This document shows positions 42,514 to 52,693 of a stretch of DNA of 64,000 nt, one piece after another. The position numbers and the translations under genes were made by a program. Below the pieces are notes generated by a model. The model worked only from the letters and a program-made list of their open reading frames with translations. It ran no database searches and had not been told where the DNA came from. Each line of letters starts with the position of its first letter. Within the stretch, counting starts at the first letter, position 1. Origin of the DNA: Mesorhizobium sp. B2-7-1 (GTDB lineage: Bacteria > Pseudomonadota > Alphaproteobacteria > Rhizobiales > Rhizobiaceae); NCBI RefSeq assembly GCF_006440735.1, contig NZ_VFUA01000002.1, positions 1-64,000 of the forward strand. Direction: 5' to 3'.

Positions 42514-43830
42514 GTGACCCCTGCCGCCCGCCTGCAAGCCACAATCGAACTTATGCATGAAGTCGACAGCGTCGCGCGTCCCGCGGATGCGGTCGTCTCG
42601 GCGTGGTTTCGCGCCCGGCGCTATATCGGCGACAAGGACCGCGGCCAGATTCTGGAATTGCTCTATGCGTTTCTGCGGCATCATGCACGGCTTGGCTGGT
42701 GGCTGGGCAGGCATGGGCGCGAGGATACGGCCCGCAATCGGCTGCTTGCATGGCTTACGCTGAAGGAAGGCAAGACGCCCGATCAGGTCAAACGCTTGTT
42801 CGATGGCGCGAAGTTCTCACCTGCCGTCCTGACGGATCGCGAGCACGCGCTGCTGGTCAAATTGCAGGGAGGCACGATCGACCATCCAGGCATGCCGGAA
42901 GAGGTGCGCCTTGAATGCCCGTCCTGGGCGGCCGATCCTCTGCGGCGCCGTTTCAAGGAAGCGTTCAGGCAAGAGATGGCCGCGCTTTTGACGTCGGCGC
43001 CGCTCGACCTGCGCGTCAATCCGATCAAGTCGACGCGCGAGGCCATGCTTCGTGCGTTGAAAGATCTCGGCTTGCGGGCGGAGGCGTCGGCCATGGCTCC
43101 TTACGGCATTCGTGTAAATGAACGCCCCTCGCTGGCGAGCCTGCCGATGCTCACAACCGGCGAGGTCGAGATCCAGGACGAGGGTTCGCAGCTTGTCGCC
43201 ATGCTGGTCGATGCCCGGCCGGGCGATCGCGTGGTCGATTTCTGCGCCGGCGCTGGCGGCAAGACGCTGGCTGTCGCCGCGCAGATGAACAACAAGGGCC
43301 ACGTCGTCGCCTGCGACGTCATGGAGGGCCGTTTGAAGCGCGGTGCCGAGCGCTTTCGGCGGGCAGGGCTGCACAATATCGAGACGCGCCTTCTGGCCAG
43401 CGAAACGGATCGCTGGATCAAGCGCCACAAGGGTGGCTTCGACCGCGTGCTGGTGGACGCGCCATGCAGCGGCACCGGCACGTGGCGGCGCAACCCCGAT
43501 GCCCGCTGGCGCGCGCCGGAGGAACACGGCCTGGACAATCTCGTGTCGTTGCAAGGCCGTATCCTGGCGAGCGCGGCGCGCCTGGTGAAACCCGGCGGGC
43601 GACTGGTCTATGCGACATGCTCCATGCTGCCCGGGGAGAATGAGGAGCAGGTGGCCCGCTTTCTGGCGGCACATCCCGCTTTTCGCGCCGTGCCGCTCAA
43701 CGAGGCGGCGCCGCAGCTGACGAATTCAGCCCATTCGGATTATCTGTCGCTGACGCCGGCGCGCAACGACACCGACGGCTTCTTCGCCGCCGTCATGCAG
43801 CGGGATGCGGAGCCACCAGGCTGCGGCTGA
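42514..43830 (+). CDS. RsmB/NSUN-type RNA m5C methyltransferase
   Basis: A 438-residue SAM-dependent methyltransferase. Residues about 1-130 match the NusB-like RNA-binding part, and the catalytic domain carries DFCAGAGGKTLA (SAM loop), DAPCSGTGTWRRNPD (first cysteine) and YATCSMLPGENEEQ (catalytic cysteine), the two-cysteine arrangement of RsmB-class enzymes. The start is GTG 42514 because the conserved N-terminus needs it; an ATG at 42553 would truncate it. The target RNA is likely rRNA. Confidence 0.88.
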   Translation: MTPAARLQATIELMHEVDSVARPADAVVSAWFRARRYIGDKDRGQILELLYAFLRHHARLGWWLGRHGREDTARNRLLAWLTLKEGKTPDQVKRLFDGAKFSPAVLTDREHALLVKLQGGTIDHPGMPEEVRLECPSWAADPLRRRFKEAFRQEMAALLTSAPLDLRVNPIKSTREAMLRALKDLGLRAEASAMAPYGIRVNERPSLASLPMLTTGEVEIQDEGSQLVAMLVDARPGDRVVDFCAGAGGKTLAVAAQMNNKGHVVACDVMEGRLKRGAERFRRAGLHNIETRLLASETDRWIKRHKGGFDRVLVDAPCSGTGTWRRNPDARWRAPEEHGLDNLVSLQGRILASAARLVKPGGRLVYATCSMLPGENEEQVARFLAAHPAFRAVPLNEAAPQLTNSAHSDYLSLTPARNDTDGFFAAVMQRDAEPPGCG

Positions 43831-43902
43831 GATAAGACATAGTAGTGTCGCTGGTTAATCGGCGGCTGATATTCGTGGCAACCGGAGAGGGGATCTGTGC
43901 TG

Positions 43903-44796
43903 TCAAGCCAGCATCGACTGCTGGGCGAAGATGCCCGCCATCGCGCCTTGCCAGGATGCCGTCGTGACCGAGGGGATGAGGGGGTTGGTGAGGTCCCCCG
44001 CGGCGTAGATGCCGGGCATGCTGGTTTCGCGGCGCTCATCGACCTTGAGGACGATGCCGAGGGGCGTATTTGCCGTGGCGAGGCCCAGTGATTCATGCAA
44101 GTTTGCGGACGGCTTGTTGCGCGGATGCGCGAACAGGATGTCGACAGCGACATCGGGGCCGACATTGAGCTTGAGGGTGGCATTATGGCCCCCATGACGG
44201 GCGATTTCAGTGATCCGGCCATCGACGACAGGTATGTTACGACGCGCCAGATCGGCCCGGATATCGGGAGGAATGTCGTGACCATCGGCGAAGACCGTCA
44301 ACCTGTCGGTCCAATCGGGGAACAGCCTGACCTGATTTTGCGACTGCGGGCCGGACCAGACGAGACCCCAATGCTGGCCGGCGACTTCAAAGCCGTCGCA
44401 ATAGGGACAGGGCACGATGGACGTGCCCCAGCCTTCGGCGAAGCCCGGCACATCAGGCATCTGGTCGGTAATGCCATAGCTCAGGATCAGCCGGTGCGCC
44501 CCGAGGCTTTCGCCATTGTCAGTGAGAACGGAGAAATCGTCGATGCCGCCGGAGATGCTGTCGGCCCGGGTATTGACCAGCGTGATCGCCGGATAACGCG
44601 CCAGCTGCTGCCGCGCCTCGGCCAGGATGTCCAGCGGTGGCTTGTGATCGTGGCCGAGCAGGCCGTGCGAGCGGCCGGCGAAGCGATTGCGCGGCAGGCC
44701 GGTATCAAGAACAGTGACCTTGCGGCGGGCACGGCCTAGCTGCAGGGCGGCGGCGAGACCGGCAAAGCTGCCGCCTATGATGATGACATCATCCAT
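43903..44796 (-). CDS. Thioredoxin-reductase-like FAD/NAD(P) oxidoreductase with CxxC
   Basis: A 297-residue protein of the TrxB/AhpF-like family. It has the FAD motif GGSFAGLAAALQLG (residues 8-21), the redox pair Cys130 and Cys133 in CPYCDG, and a C-terminal IYAAGDLTNP FAD motif. Typical TrxB enzymes have GXGXXG for NADPH in the middle; here that region is poorly conserved (LVWSGPQSQNQ), so the pyridine-nucleotide site may be altered. It is divergent from the TetR gene at 44923, with a palindrome between. The family can reduce thioredoxins or disulfides; the true partner is unknown. Confidence 0.85.
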   Translation of the reverse strand: MDDVIIIGGSFAGLAAALQLGRARRKVTVLDTGLPRNRFAGRSHGLLGHDHKPPLDILAEARQQLARYPAITLVNTRADSISGGIDDFSVLTDNGESLGAHRLILSYGITDQMPDVPGFAEGWGTSIVPCPYCDGFEVAGQHWGLVWSGPQSQNQVRLFPDWTDRLTVFADGHDIPPDIRADLARRNIPVVDGRITEIARHGGHNATLKLNVGPDVAVDILFAHPRNKPSANLHESLGLATANTPLGIVLKVDERRETSMPGIYAAGDLTNPLIPSVTTASWQGAMAGIFAQQSMLA

Positions 44797-44879
44797 GGTG
44801 ATAAGCTCCCTGTTGTGGATGGAGGGGGCTGGTCCCGTTGAAGCCTATCCATTGGCTTGCATATTTTAGGAACTGCATG

Positions 44880-44905
44880 GTATCGTAATTCAAGAATTAG
44901 GATAC
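44880..44905. promoter_or_regulatory. Palindromic operator between the reductase and TetR genes
   Basis: GTATC-g-TAATTC-AA-GAATTA-g-GATAC is a 12-base inverted repeat with one mismatched pair. It lies 18 bases before the TetR start and 84 bases before the reductase start. Size and place are typical of a TetR operator that controls both divergent genes. Confidence 0.7.
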
Positions 44906-44922
44906 TGTCAAGGACTGGAATT

Positions 44923-45576
44923 GTGGTAACCGAGAAAAATACCCAGGCCCGGCGCGGCCGGCCCGCCAACGAGGCGCTTGGACAAACGATCGTCGACACG
45001 GCGGGCGAACTTTTTGCGGAACTGGGTTTTCAAGCGACGACATTGGACAAGGTCGCCCAGCGGGCGAAGATATCGAAGCTCAGCATCTATCGGCACTTTG
45101 AGAACAAAGAGGCGCTGTTTGGCGCGGCGTTTGCTGCCCGCTGCCAGCAATTAATACCACAGGCCCTTTTTGAAGGCGTCGAGGGTTCGGCCCAAGATCA
45201 GCTCATGGCGGTGGGATCATCACTGCTTCGCACGCTGTTGCGCCCGGATGTCCGCAATGTCGAAGCCATGGTCATGGCCGACATGACGAGCCAAAAGTCG
45301 TTGAGCAAGCTTCATTACGAAGCTGGACCCGCCCATATCATCGCCCAAATCGAGGCCCTGTTGCGTCAGTTGCACGCGAAGGCGGTTCTGAATGTGCCCG
45401 ATCCTCTCCAGTCCGCCCGCTTGTTTGCCGCGCTTTTCAAAGGCTCCGATCTCCTGATTATCGCACGCTTCGATGAGGCGAGAGCAGAGGATGACAACCA
45501 AATCCAGTCCTATTGCCGGTCGGCCGTCGCCATGTTCATCGCCGCGCACGGTGGCAACGACCACGCGGGCGGATAG
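44923..45576 (+). CDS. TetR/AcrR-family regulator
   Basis: A 217-residue TetR protein. Residues about 15-65 form the winged HTH (ELFAELGFQATTLDKVAQRAKISKLSIYRHF, described in part), and the C-terminal domain is helical. GTG 44923 is chosen for its AAGGA site ten bases upstream; an upstream start at 44857 would put the palindrome inside the gene. It is divergent from the thioredoxin-reductase-like gene and probably represses it through the 44880-44905 palindrome. Confidence 0.87.
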   Translation: MVTEKNTQARRGRPANEALGQTIVDTAGELFAELGFQATTLDKVAQRAKISKLSIYRHFENKEALFGAAFAARCQQLIPQALFEGVEGSAQDQLMAVGSSLLRTLLRPDVRNVEAMVMADMTSQKSLSKLHYEAGPAHIIAQIEALLRQLHAKAVLNVPDPLQSARLFAALFKGSDLLIIARFDEARAEDDNQIQSYCRSAVAMFIAAHGGNDHAGG

Positions 45577-45602
45577 CCTAGGAGTACTTGCATGAAATTT
45601 TG

Positions 45603-45632
45603 AATGCTCGCGTTGACATCAACGCGAGCATT
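45603..45632. other. 30-bp inverted repeat (strong hairpin) after the TetR gene
   Basis: AATGCTCGCGTTGA and TCAACGCGAGCATT (45603-45616, 45619-45632) are perfect 14-base arms around CA, so a long hairpin forms 26 bases after the TetR stop. No T-run follows. It may end the transcript or mark a decayed mobile end. The rest of 45577-45859 holds the TGGTAGCGGG stretch at 45638 and no gene I can support. Confidence 0.6.
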
Positions 45633-45637
45633 ATCGT

Positions 45638-45672
45638 TGGTAGCGGGCTGACTGGCGGAGTAACGGCTACCA
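45638..45672. repeat. Partial copy related to the TGGTAGCGGGAGA element
   Basis: TGGTAGCGGG starts here and GCTACCA ends the stretch, giving 7-base inverted arms TGGTAGC/GCTACCA. The first ten bases equal those of the elements at 48036-48097 and 58004-58067. The inner sequence differs. Confidence 0.35.
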
Positions 45673-45859
45673 CCCCATTCGAGGCCTTAGTGCCGGCTTA
45701 GCAGACCGTCAGCTTTGGGAAGCTGCAACGGTGGTCTGGACGGCAAAATAGAGGCGCCAAACTGCCGGCGGAATCGGATCTGCTTGTGGCTTGGATCGCC
45801 ACCCGGCAGGCCAGTTATCCTGACGGTACGCTACAGAGAGGGCACCGGCCGCCTGCGGC

Positions 45860-47893
<2,034 letters not shown>

Positions 47894-48035
47894 GGCCACG
47901 ACGTATAGGCCGCCGCCAAGGCGAATTCAATTAAGCTCGATTTGGGCTGCGGAAGAGATGCATCAGGACGTATCGGGGCGCAACGCTTGTCCGCACCATC
48001 GATCTCTTAGGTTTTTTGGAGGCCCTGGAGAGGGC

Positions 48036-48097
48036 TGGTAGCGGGAGACCGCTACAAGCGTTCCCCACCCTGTCAGATCGACGTTTCTACTCCGTTG
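48036..48097. repeat. Dispersed intergenic element, copy A
   Basis: A 62-base element beginning TGGTAGCGGGAGA, with a GTAGCG/CGCTAC stem, and ending TTTCTACTCCGTTG. Its ends match copy B at 58004-58067 almost exactly while the middle diverges. It lies in the 224-base gap between ygiQ and the NADP-binding gene. Its nature is unknown. Confidence 0.55.
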
Positions 48098-48117
48098 TTA
48101 ATGTCAGGCTTCGGGGA

Positions 48118-48852
48118 TTACGCCGTCACCGCCCGGTTACGGGCCACGATGTCGTCGTGGCTCAGCCTACCGCCGGCCGCCATGAATTGCCTGAGAAGGG
48201 CGTCGCGATTGCCGGCAGCGCGAGACCGCTTCGCCGACTGCAGCGCCGATTTCAGCTCGTTTGCCGTCAGTTCCGTGCAATAGGCCGCGGTGCCAGGTTG
48301 CTGGCGCCAGGAGTCGCTGAGACTTCCAGCGTCGAGCGCGTCGAAGCCGGTGGCCTCGACCAATTGGATGGCAATGGCCTTGGCCTTCCCGTCGTCGCCC
48401 GCGACAGGGACTGCGATACGTCTGGATGCCCCTTTGGATTGGCCGCGCTCGGCCAGCGTCGTAGCCAGAACGGCGTTCCATGCTTTGACGACAGGACGAC
48501 CGATCTGCTCGCTCACCCAAACGCTTTCGGGCTTGCCGCCATCGACCTCCGCGATCGCGCCGTCACGGAACGGATAATAGTTGGAGGTGTCGATCACCGC
48601 GACGTCGGACGGCACGTGGGTGAAGAGACCGGCCAGATCGGGATAGCTTGCGAACGGGATCGAAAGAACAATCACTTCGACGCCCTGCACGGCTTCCTCC
48701 TTCATCACGGCTGTAGCTCCAATGTCGCGGGCTAGATCGCGGATGGTGTCCGGCCCCTTCGAATTGGCGAGCTTGACCTGATGACCGCTGGCAGCAAGCT
48801 TTCGGGCCAAGGTCGCGCCGATGTTTCCAGCGCCGATGATTCCGATCTTCAT
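48118..48852 (-). CDS. NADP-binding oxidoreductase, F420-reductase-like (dinucleotide-binding family)
   Basis: A 244-residue protein with GIIGAGNIGATLARKL (residues 4-19) and the following GHQVKLANSKGP, the NADPH-binding N-terminus of the NADPH-dependent F420 reductase-like family. The rest resembles members thought to reduce small substrates rather than F420. ATG 48852 has no clear ribosome site. It lies downstream of the SDR gene with an 89-base gap and may be co-transcribed. Confidence 0.82.
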   Translation of the reverse strand: MKIGIIGAGNIGATLARKLAASGHQVKLANSKGPDTIRDLARDIGATAVMKEEAVQGVEVIVLSIPFASYPDLAGLFTHVPSDVAVIDTSNYYPFRDGAIAEVDGGKPESVWVSEQIGRPVVKAWNAVLATTLAERGQSKGASRRIAVPVAGDDGKAKAIAIQLVEATGFDALDAGSLSDSWRQQPGTAAYCTELTANELKSALQSAKRSRAAGNRDALLRQFMAAGGRLSHDDIVARNRAVTA

Positions 48853-48941
48853 TGGTATGTCCTCGTTAGTGCGATGGAAGGGCCGGCTTGCTCACCAAAA
48901 GTCTCACCCTCGAATGGGCGCCTGAGCTTTGCCGCGCGCCC

Positions 48942-49757
48942 TCAGACCGGCAGGCCGAGCTGCTTTCGCAGGCTCTTGTCGAATGCGGACGCGGGGACGA
49001 AGCGGCGCAGGAGACTGACCTGACGAGCCGTTTTTCCCGCCGCATAGCGCCTCCTCGGGTCTGGATCGGTCGCAGCCGCCAGAACGGTTTTGGCCACCAG
49101 TTCGGGCGTATCGCCCTTTTCCATTGCTTTGCGCACCGCCACTTTCATGCCCGCGCGCGATGAGTTGTAGATATCGAGCAACTGATCCGGCGTGGCGAGA
49201 CTTTCTTCGAACGACGTGCGGGTATAGGCGGGCTCGACCAATGCCACGCGAATTCCGAACGGGCGCACTTCGTGGTCCAGCGATTCGGAGTAGCCCTCAA
49301 TCGCGTGTTTGGTCGAGGCATAAAGCGCGAAATAGGGAGCGGGGATGAACCCCTGCACCGAACTCACATTGACGATCCTGCCCTCGCCCTGACGTCGCAT
49401 CGTCGGCAGGACCGCGTTGGTCATTCGGAACACTCCGAAGACGTTCACGTCGAACAGCGCCTGAGCCTGAACAGTCGAGGATTCCTCGGCCGCGCCAAAC
49501 AGGCCCATGCCGGCATTGTTGACAAGCAGGTCGATGCGCCCCGTTTCGGCCAGCACCTCGTCGACCAGTTGCGATACGGATGTGTCGTCGGTCACGTCGC
49601 AGGTCAGCATGGTCACGCCGCCGGGTTTTTTGGAGACCGCGCGACGGCTGGTGCCGAACACGCGAAAGCCCGCGCCCTGCAGCGCGTTGGCCGTTGCATG
49701 TCCGATGCCCGAGGATGCCCCTGTGACGATGGCAACGCCAGGATTGATCTTATTCAT
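48942..49757 (-). CDS. Short-chain dehydrogenase/reductase
   Basis: A 271-residue SDR with TGASSGIG (residues 13-20), NNAGMG, catalytic YASTKHA and the following PFGIRVALVEPAYT. It starts 61 bases after the ketosynthase gene on the same strand, so a shared operon is likely. A reduction of a 3-oxoacyl product of the ketosynthase is plausible but inferred. GTG at 49766 is an alternative start. Confidence 0.88.
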   Translation of the reverse strand: MNKINPGVAIVTGASSGIGHATANALQGAGFRVFGTSRRAVSKKPGGVTMLTCDVTDDTSVSQLVDEVLAETGRIDLLVNNAGMGLFGAAEESSTVQAQALFDVNVFGVFRMTNAVLPTMRRQGEGRIVNVSSVQGFIPAPYFALYASTKHAIEGYSESLDHEVRPFGIRVALVEPAYTRTSFEESLATPDQLLDIYNSSRAGMKVAVRKAMEKGDTPELVAKTVLAAATDPDPRRRYAAGKTARQVSLLRRFVPASAFDKSLRKQLGLPV

Positions 49758-49818
49758 GGAAGCCACTTTCTTTGAGTTGGATTAGAGTGGGAGAGGCCGA
49801 AAGACCGAAGCAAAAGCG

Positions 49819-51117
49819 TCAATCATGAAGGGCTCCAGCGTTTACGCGGGCATCTTCCCAGCGCCGGAACAGAGCGCTGGCGTTTACCCCTCCGAAGCCA
49901 AAGCCGTTGGCGATCGCGTACTCCATCTCCATTGGCCGGGCCCGGTTCGCGACGAAGTCGATCCCTTCACCGGCTGGATCAGGGGTGCTCAAATTGAGGG
50001 TAGGCGGTGCGATCTGATCCCTGAGCGCCAGGATCGCGAAGATCGCGCCAAGCCCGCCGGCGGCGCCGAGCAGGTGTCCAGTCGCTGACTTCGTTCCGCT
50101 CACGGCTATCCCGAAATCGTGCCCGAACACACTCTTGATCGCTTCGATCTCACCAAGGTCGCCCACCGGTGTGGAGGTTGCATGGGCATTGAGATGACGC
50201 ACCTCGCTTGGCGAAATCCCTGCCTGAGCGATTGCAATCTCCATGGCCCGGCGCGCGCCATCGCCGTCCTCGGGGCCGGAAGTGACGTGGTGTGCATCCG
50301 CCGTCGTGCCATAGCCGACGACCTCGGCGAGCGGTTCAGCGCCGCGCGCAAGCGCATGGCTCAATTCTTCGATAACCAGGACGCCTGCGCCTTCGCCCAT
50401 GACGAAACCGTCCCGCGACATGTCGAATGGACGCGAGGCCTGATCGGGACGGTGATTGAAGGAGGTCGAAAGCGAGCGTGCGGCTGCAAAACCGCCGAGA
50501 CTTACGATGTTCATGCATGCTTCGGTTCCACCGCATACGGCGACATCTGCTTCATCGGCGCGGATGATGCGAGCCGCATCGCCGATTGCCTGAATGCCGG
50601 CGGCGCACGCCGTCACCGGTGCGCCGATCTGGCCCTTGAAGCCGTAGCGGATCGATATGTGGCCCGCCGCGAGATTCACCAAGAAAGAGGGCACCGTGAA
50701 CGGCGAAAGACGCCGAACACCGCGCTGGTCGACCGTCCGCACCGCCTCGGTTATGGCAGGAAAACCTCCGACACCTGAAGCGATGATCGTCGCGGTGCGA
50801 ACCCGATCGCTCTCCGAATCCGGCTTCCATCTCGCCTGGGCCAGCGCCTCTTCCGCCGCGGCCAAAGCGAATAGAATGAAGCGGTCAATTCTGCGCTGGT
50901 CCTTCGGAGCCACGAAGGCATTGGCATCGAGGCCGGCCTCGGAATCGTCTTCCAGTGTGGGAACCACGCCGCCGATCTTCGCAGGCAAATCTCCAACGAC
51001 CTCGTCGGCGAGCCTCCGGATGCCCGAGCGGCCGGCCAGGAGACGCGACCAGGACGTTTCGACATTGGCGGCAAGGGGGGTGACCGCGCCCATGCCCGTA
51101 ACAACAATCCGCCGCAT
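49819..51117 (-). CDS. Beta-ketoacyl-ACP synthase II-type condensing enzyme
   Basis: A 432-residue condensing enzyme of the FabF/NodE type. The Cys-His-His triad is intact: Cys171 in TACAAG, His312 in NAHATSTPVGD and His348 in TGHLLGAAG. It extends fatty acyl chains by Claisen condensation with malonyl-ACP. AAAGGAG lies six bases upstream of ATG 51117, directly next to the stop of a 48-residue gene. No acyl carrier protein is in the operon. As a second ketosynthase next to a TetR gene, it might adjust membrane lipid acyl chains or make a specialised lipid; the sequence does not say which. Confidence 0.88.
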   Translation of the reverse strand: MRRIVVTGMGAVTPLAANVETSWSRLLAGRSGIRRLADEVVGDLPAKIGGVVPTLEDDSEAGLDANAFVAPKDQRRIDRFILFALAAAEEALAQARWKPDSESDRVRTATIIASGVGGFPAITEAVRTVDQRGVRRLSPFTVPSFLVNLAAGHISIRYGFKGQIGAPVTACAAGIQAIGDAARIIRADEADVAVCGGTEACMNIVSLGGFAAARSLSTSFNHRPDQASRPFDMSRDGFVMGEGAGVLVIEELSHALARGAEPLAEVVGYGTTADAHHVTSGPEDGDGARRAMEIAIAQAGISPSEVRHLNAHATSTPVGDLGEIEAIKSVFGHDFGIAVSGTKSATGHLLGAAGGLGAIFAILALRDQIAPPTLNLSTPDPAGEGIDFVANRARPMEMEYAIANGFGFGGVNASALFRRWEDARVNAGALHD

Positions 51118-51264
51118 CTATTCTCCTTTCGATTCCGGCACTCCTCCGATGCCAACTGGCGTGGCTCGGGGCTGGCGCGGCGGGGGCAGCCAGCCGAGCT
51201 GGATGACCGTCTCGCCGCTCGGAGTGCAAACGACCGAAAAGTTCGTAATCGAAGATGTCAGCAT
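51118..51264 (-). CDS. Small 48-residue protein between the coiled-coil gene and ketosynthase gene
   Basis: The 48-residue product starts MLTSSITNFSVV, has a single cysteine at 13 and ends in a Pro/Gly-rich tail. ATG 51264 overlaps the stop of the 68-residue gene by one base (TGATG), and its TAG ends directly before the ketosynthase ATG. This coupling on both sides is the main argument that it is translated. I recognise no family. Confidence 0.5.
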   Translation of the reverse strand: MLTSSITNFSVVCTPSGETVIQLGWLPPPRQPRATPVGIGGVPESKGE

Positions 51265-51470
51265 CACGCCTGCCCCGCCCTTGTACGCAATTCCGAGACT
51301 TGCGCTTCGAGGCCCCTTACTCGCCTTTCGAGGAGATCCAGCTCGGTAGCGTCGACCGCCTCCTCAAACCGGCGCAATGCTTCTAGCCACTGGCGCCAAG
51401 GCGCCCGAGAAAATAGCCGCCGAAAATTCGGTCGGATCCGTCGCCTGTTGGTTGGGGAAGCCTTCGTCAT
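51264..51470 (-). CDS. Small 68-residue coiled-coil protein
   Basis: A basic N-terminus (TNRRRIRPNFRRLF) is followed by a heptad-rich helix at residues about 30-62 (LRRFEEAVDATELDLLERR). ATG 51470 overlaps the TetR stop by four bases (ATGA), and its stop overlaps the next small gene. It may be a small partner of the ketosynthase or a regulator. I recognise no family. Confidence 0.55.
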   Translation of the reverse strand: MTKASPTNRRRIRPNFRRLFSRAPWRQWLEALRRFEEAVDATELDLLERRVRGLEAQVSELRTRAGQA

Positions 51471-52069
51471 CGGGGCGTTCCCCGTTGGCGATCAGCGGCC
51501 AGCCCTGCCTGTATGCTCTCGGCTGCTGCTTGCAGAAACTTTTCCGACAGTTGCTCGTCGTTGAGGGCCCGCGAAAGGACGACCGCACCGACCATGGTCG
51601 AGAGAACGGCCATGGCCTTTCCACCGGGATCCTCGCCGTGGGCATCGCCAACCCACCCATCGAGCAGCTCGAGATATTCCCTGATCCCGGCTTCGAACGA
51701 TGCTTTTACGTCACTGCCCTGCCTGGCAGCATCCGAGCCCAGTGCCACGACCGGACAGCCGTCCATCCTTTCTTCGCGATGTCCGGCACTAAGGTAAAAC
51801 GCGATCACAGCACCAAGCGGGTCCTTGGGATTTTTCGCGGCCGCGTCCGACCATCGACGCGATGCGTGCTCCAGCGCCCGCCTGGACGCCAGCGCTTCCA
51901 AGTCCTCCTTTGACGCGAATTGCTTGTAAAAGGCGCCCTGGGTCAGGCCAGCGCCCTTCATCAGATCCTTGAGGCCGATGCCGTCGAAACCATGCTCCCG
52001 AAAAAGCCGGCTGGCCACATCGATCACGGTTTGCCGGTTCTGCTCAGCCTGAATGCGGCTTACGCGCAT
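51467..52069 (-). CDS. TetR/AcrR-family regulator
   Basis: A 200-residue TetR protein. The winged HTH lies at residues about 8-55 (SRLFREHGFDGIGLKDLMKGAGLTQGAFYKQF in part), and the helical effector domain follows. GGAGAG lies five bases before ATG 52069. Its own upstream region carries two copies of TAGATT-N8-AATCTA, and three more precede the genes at 52277 and 52735, so it is the best candidate to bind them. It is the first gene of the operon leading to the ketosynthase. Confidence 0.88.
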   Translation of the reverse strand: MRVSRIQAEQNRQTVIDVASRLFREHGFDGIGLKDLMKGAGLTQGAFYKQFASKEDLEALASRRALEHASRRWSDAAAKNPKDPLGAVIAFYLSAGHREERMDGCPVVALGSDAARQGSDVKASFEAGIREYLELLDGWVGDAHGEDPGGKAMAVLSTMVGAVVLSRALNDEQLSEKFLQAAAESIQAGLAADRQRGTPR

Positions 52070-52083
52070 CGTTGCTCTCCTTT

Positions 52084-52132
52084 TAGATTGCGTATTAAAT
52101 CTATATCTCAATTAGAGACCGAACGCAATCTA
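52084..52132. promoter_or_regulatory. Tandem operators O1 and O2 upstream of TetR
   Basis: O1 TAGATT-N8-AATCTA (52084-52103) is perfect, and O2 TAGAGA-N8-AATCTA (52113-52132) has two mismatches. Their centres are 29 bases apart. They lie just upstream of the TetR ATG at 52069 and form part of a module repeated at 52212-52258. Confidence 0.7.
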
Positions 52133-52211
52133 TCAAGAGGAGATGCGAAACAGGTGGCTCGCCCATGATCGGTGTCGCGGTTTGCCGCAGGCCGAGTATG
52201 TCTCTTCTTTT

Positions 52212-52258
52212 TAGATTGCATGTGAAATCTAAATGCTATAGAGTTCAATCACAATCTA
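52212..52258. promoter_or_regulatory. Tandem operators O3 and O4 upstream of the 52277 gene
   Basis: O3 TAGATT-N8-AATCTA (52212-52231) is perfect, and O4 TAGAGT-N8-AATCTA (52239-52258) has one mismatch, centres 27 bases apart. A TATAGA box at 52237-52242 suggests a -10 element between them. The whole stretch resembles the 52081-52142 module, including the AAGAGGA that follows, so a local duplication is likely. Confidence 0.7.
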
Positions 52259-52276
52259 TTAAGAGGAAATACGACG

Positions 52277-52639
52277 ATGATCCGCAGAACCCTGATTGCC
52301 TCGCTTCTGGCCGTGCTGTTCGTGGCGACGCCGGCCATTGCCGATGAAGCCACCATCGGACACCCCCTCAAAGCCGGCAGCCTGCACGACGGACGCCTCG
52401 ACATGGTGGTCTATTACGTTCCAACCGACGGCGGTCTCCTGGAGGTCACTGCCACCTTCGCGCCGAAGGGCGGAGGCGATCCGCAACGCGTCGTCATGGG
52501 GCTCGCCGACCGCGACTCCGTGGCCTTCTCCATGCCTGGCTACCGGGGCTCGCTCTACGCGTTCTCGAGGTCCGGCGAGGAGGTGACGGTTTCGACTGTG
52601 TCCGACATGCACCCGCGCACCAACGCGCTGCCGGGCTGA
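52277..52639 (+). CDS. Small secreted (periplasmic) protein, unknown function
   Basis: A 120-residue protein with a Sec signal peptide (RTLIASLLAVLFVATPAIA, residues 4-22). The mature part is a beta-rich domain of about 98 residues without a recognised motif (LDMVVYYVPTDGGLLEVTATF in part). AAGAGGA lies upstream of the ATG. It is under TetR-type operators O3/O4 and lies 95 bases before the efflux adaptor gene, so it may be co-regulated with the pump. Confidence 0.7.
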   Translation: MIRRTLIASLLAVLFVATPAIADEATIGHPLKAGSLHDGRLDMVVYYVPTDGGLLEVTATFAPKGGGDPQRVVMGLADRDSVAFSMPGYRGSLYAFSRSGEEVTVSTVSDMHPRTNALPG

Positions 52640-52693
52640 CCAGTCGCACTGATCGCAGTCTGCCGCTGCCGGCCGACACGCAGGACCACGGCG

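Noticed and set aside
48036..48097. A tRNA gene near the TGGTAGCGGGAGA element
   Set aside because: The 3'-end-like start does not fold into a cloverleaf, and no T-loop sequence GTTCRA is found.
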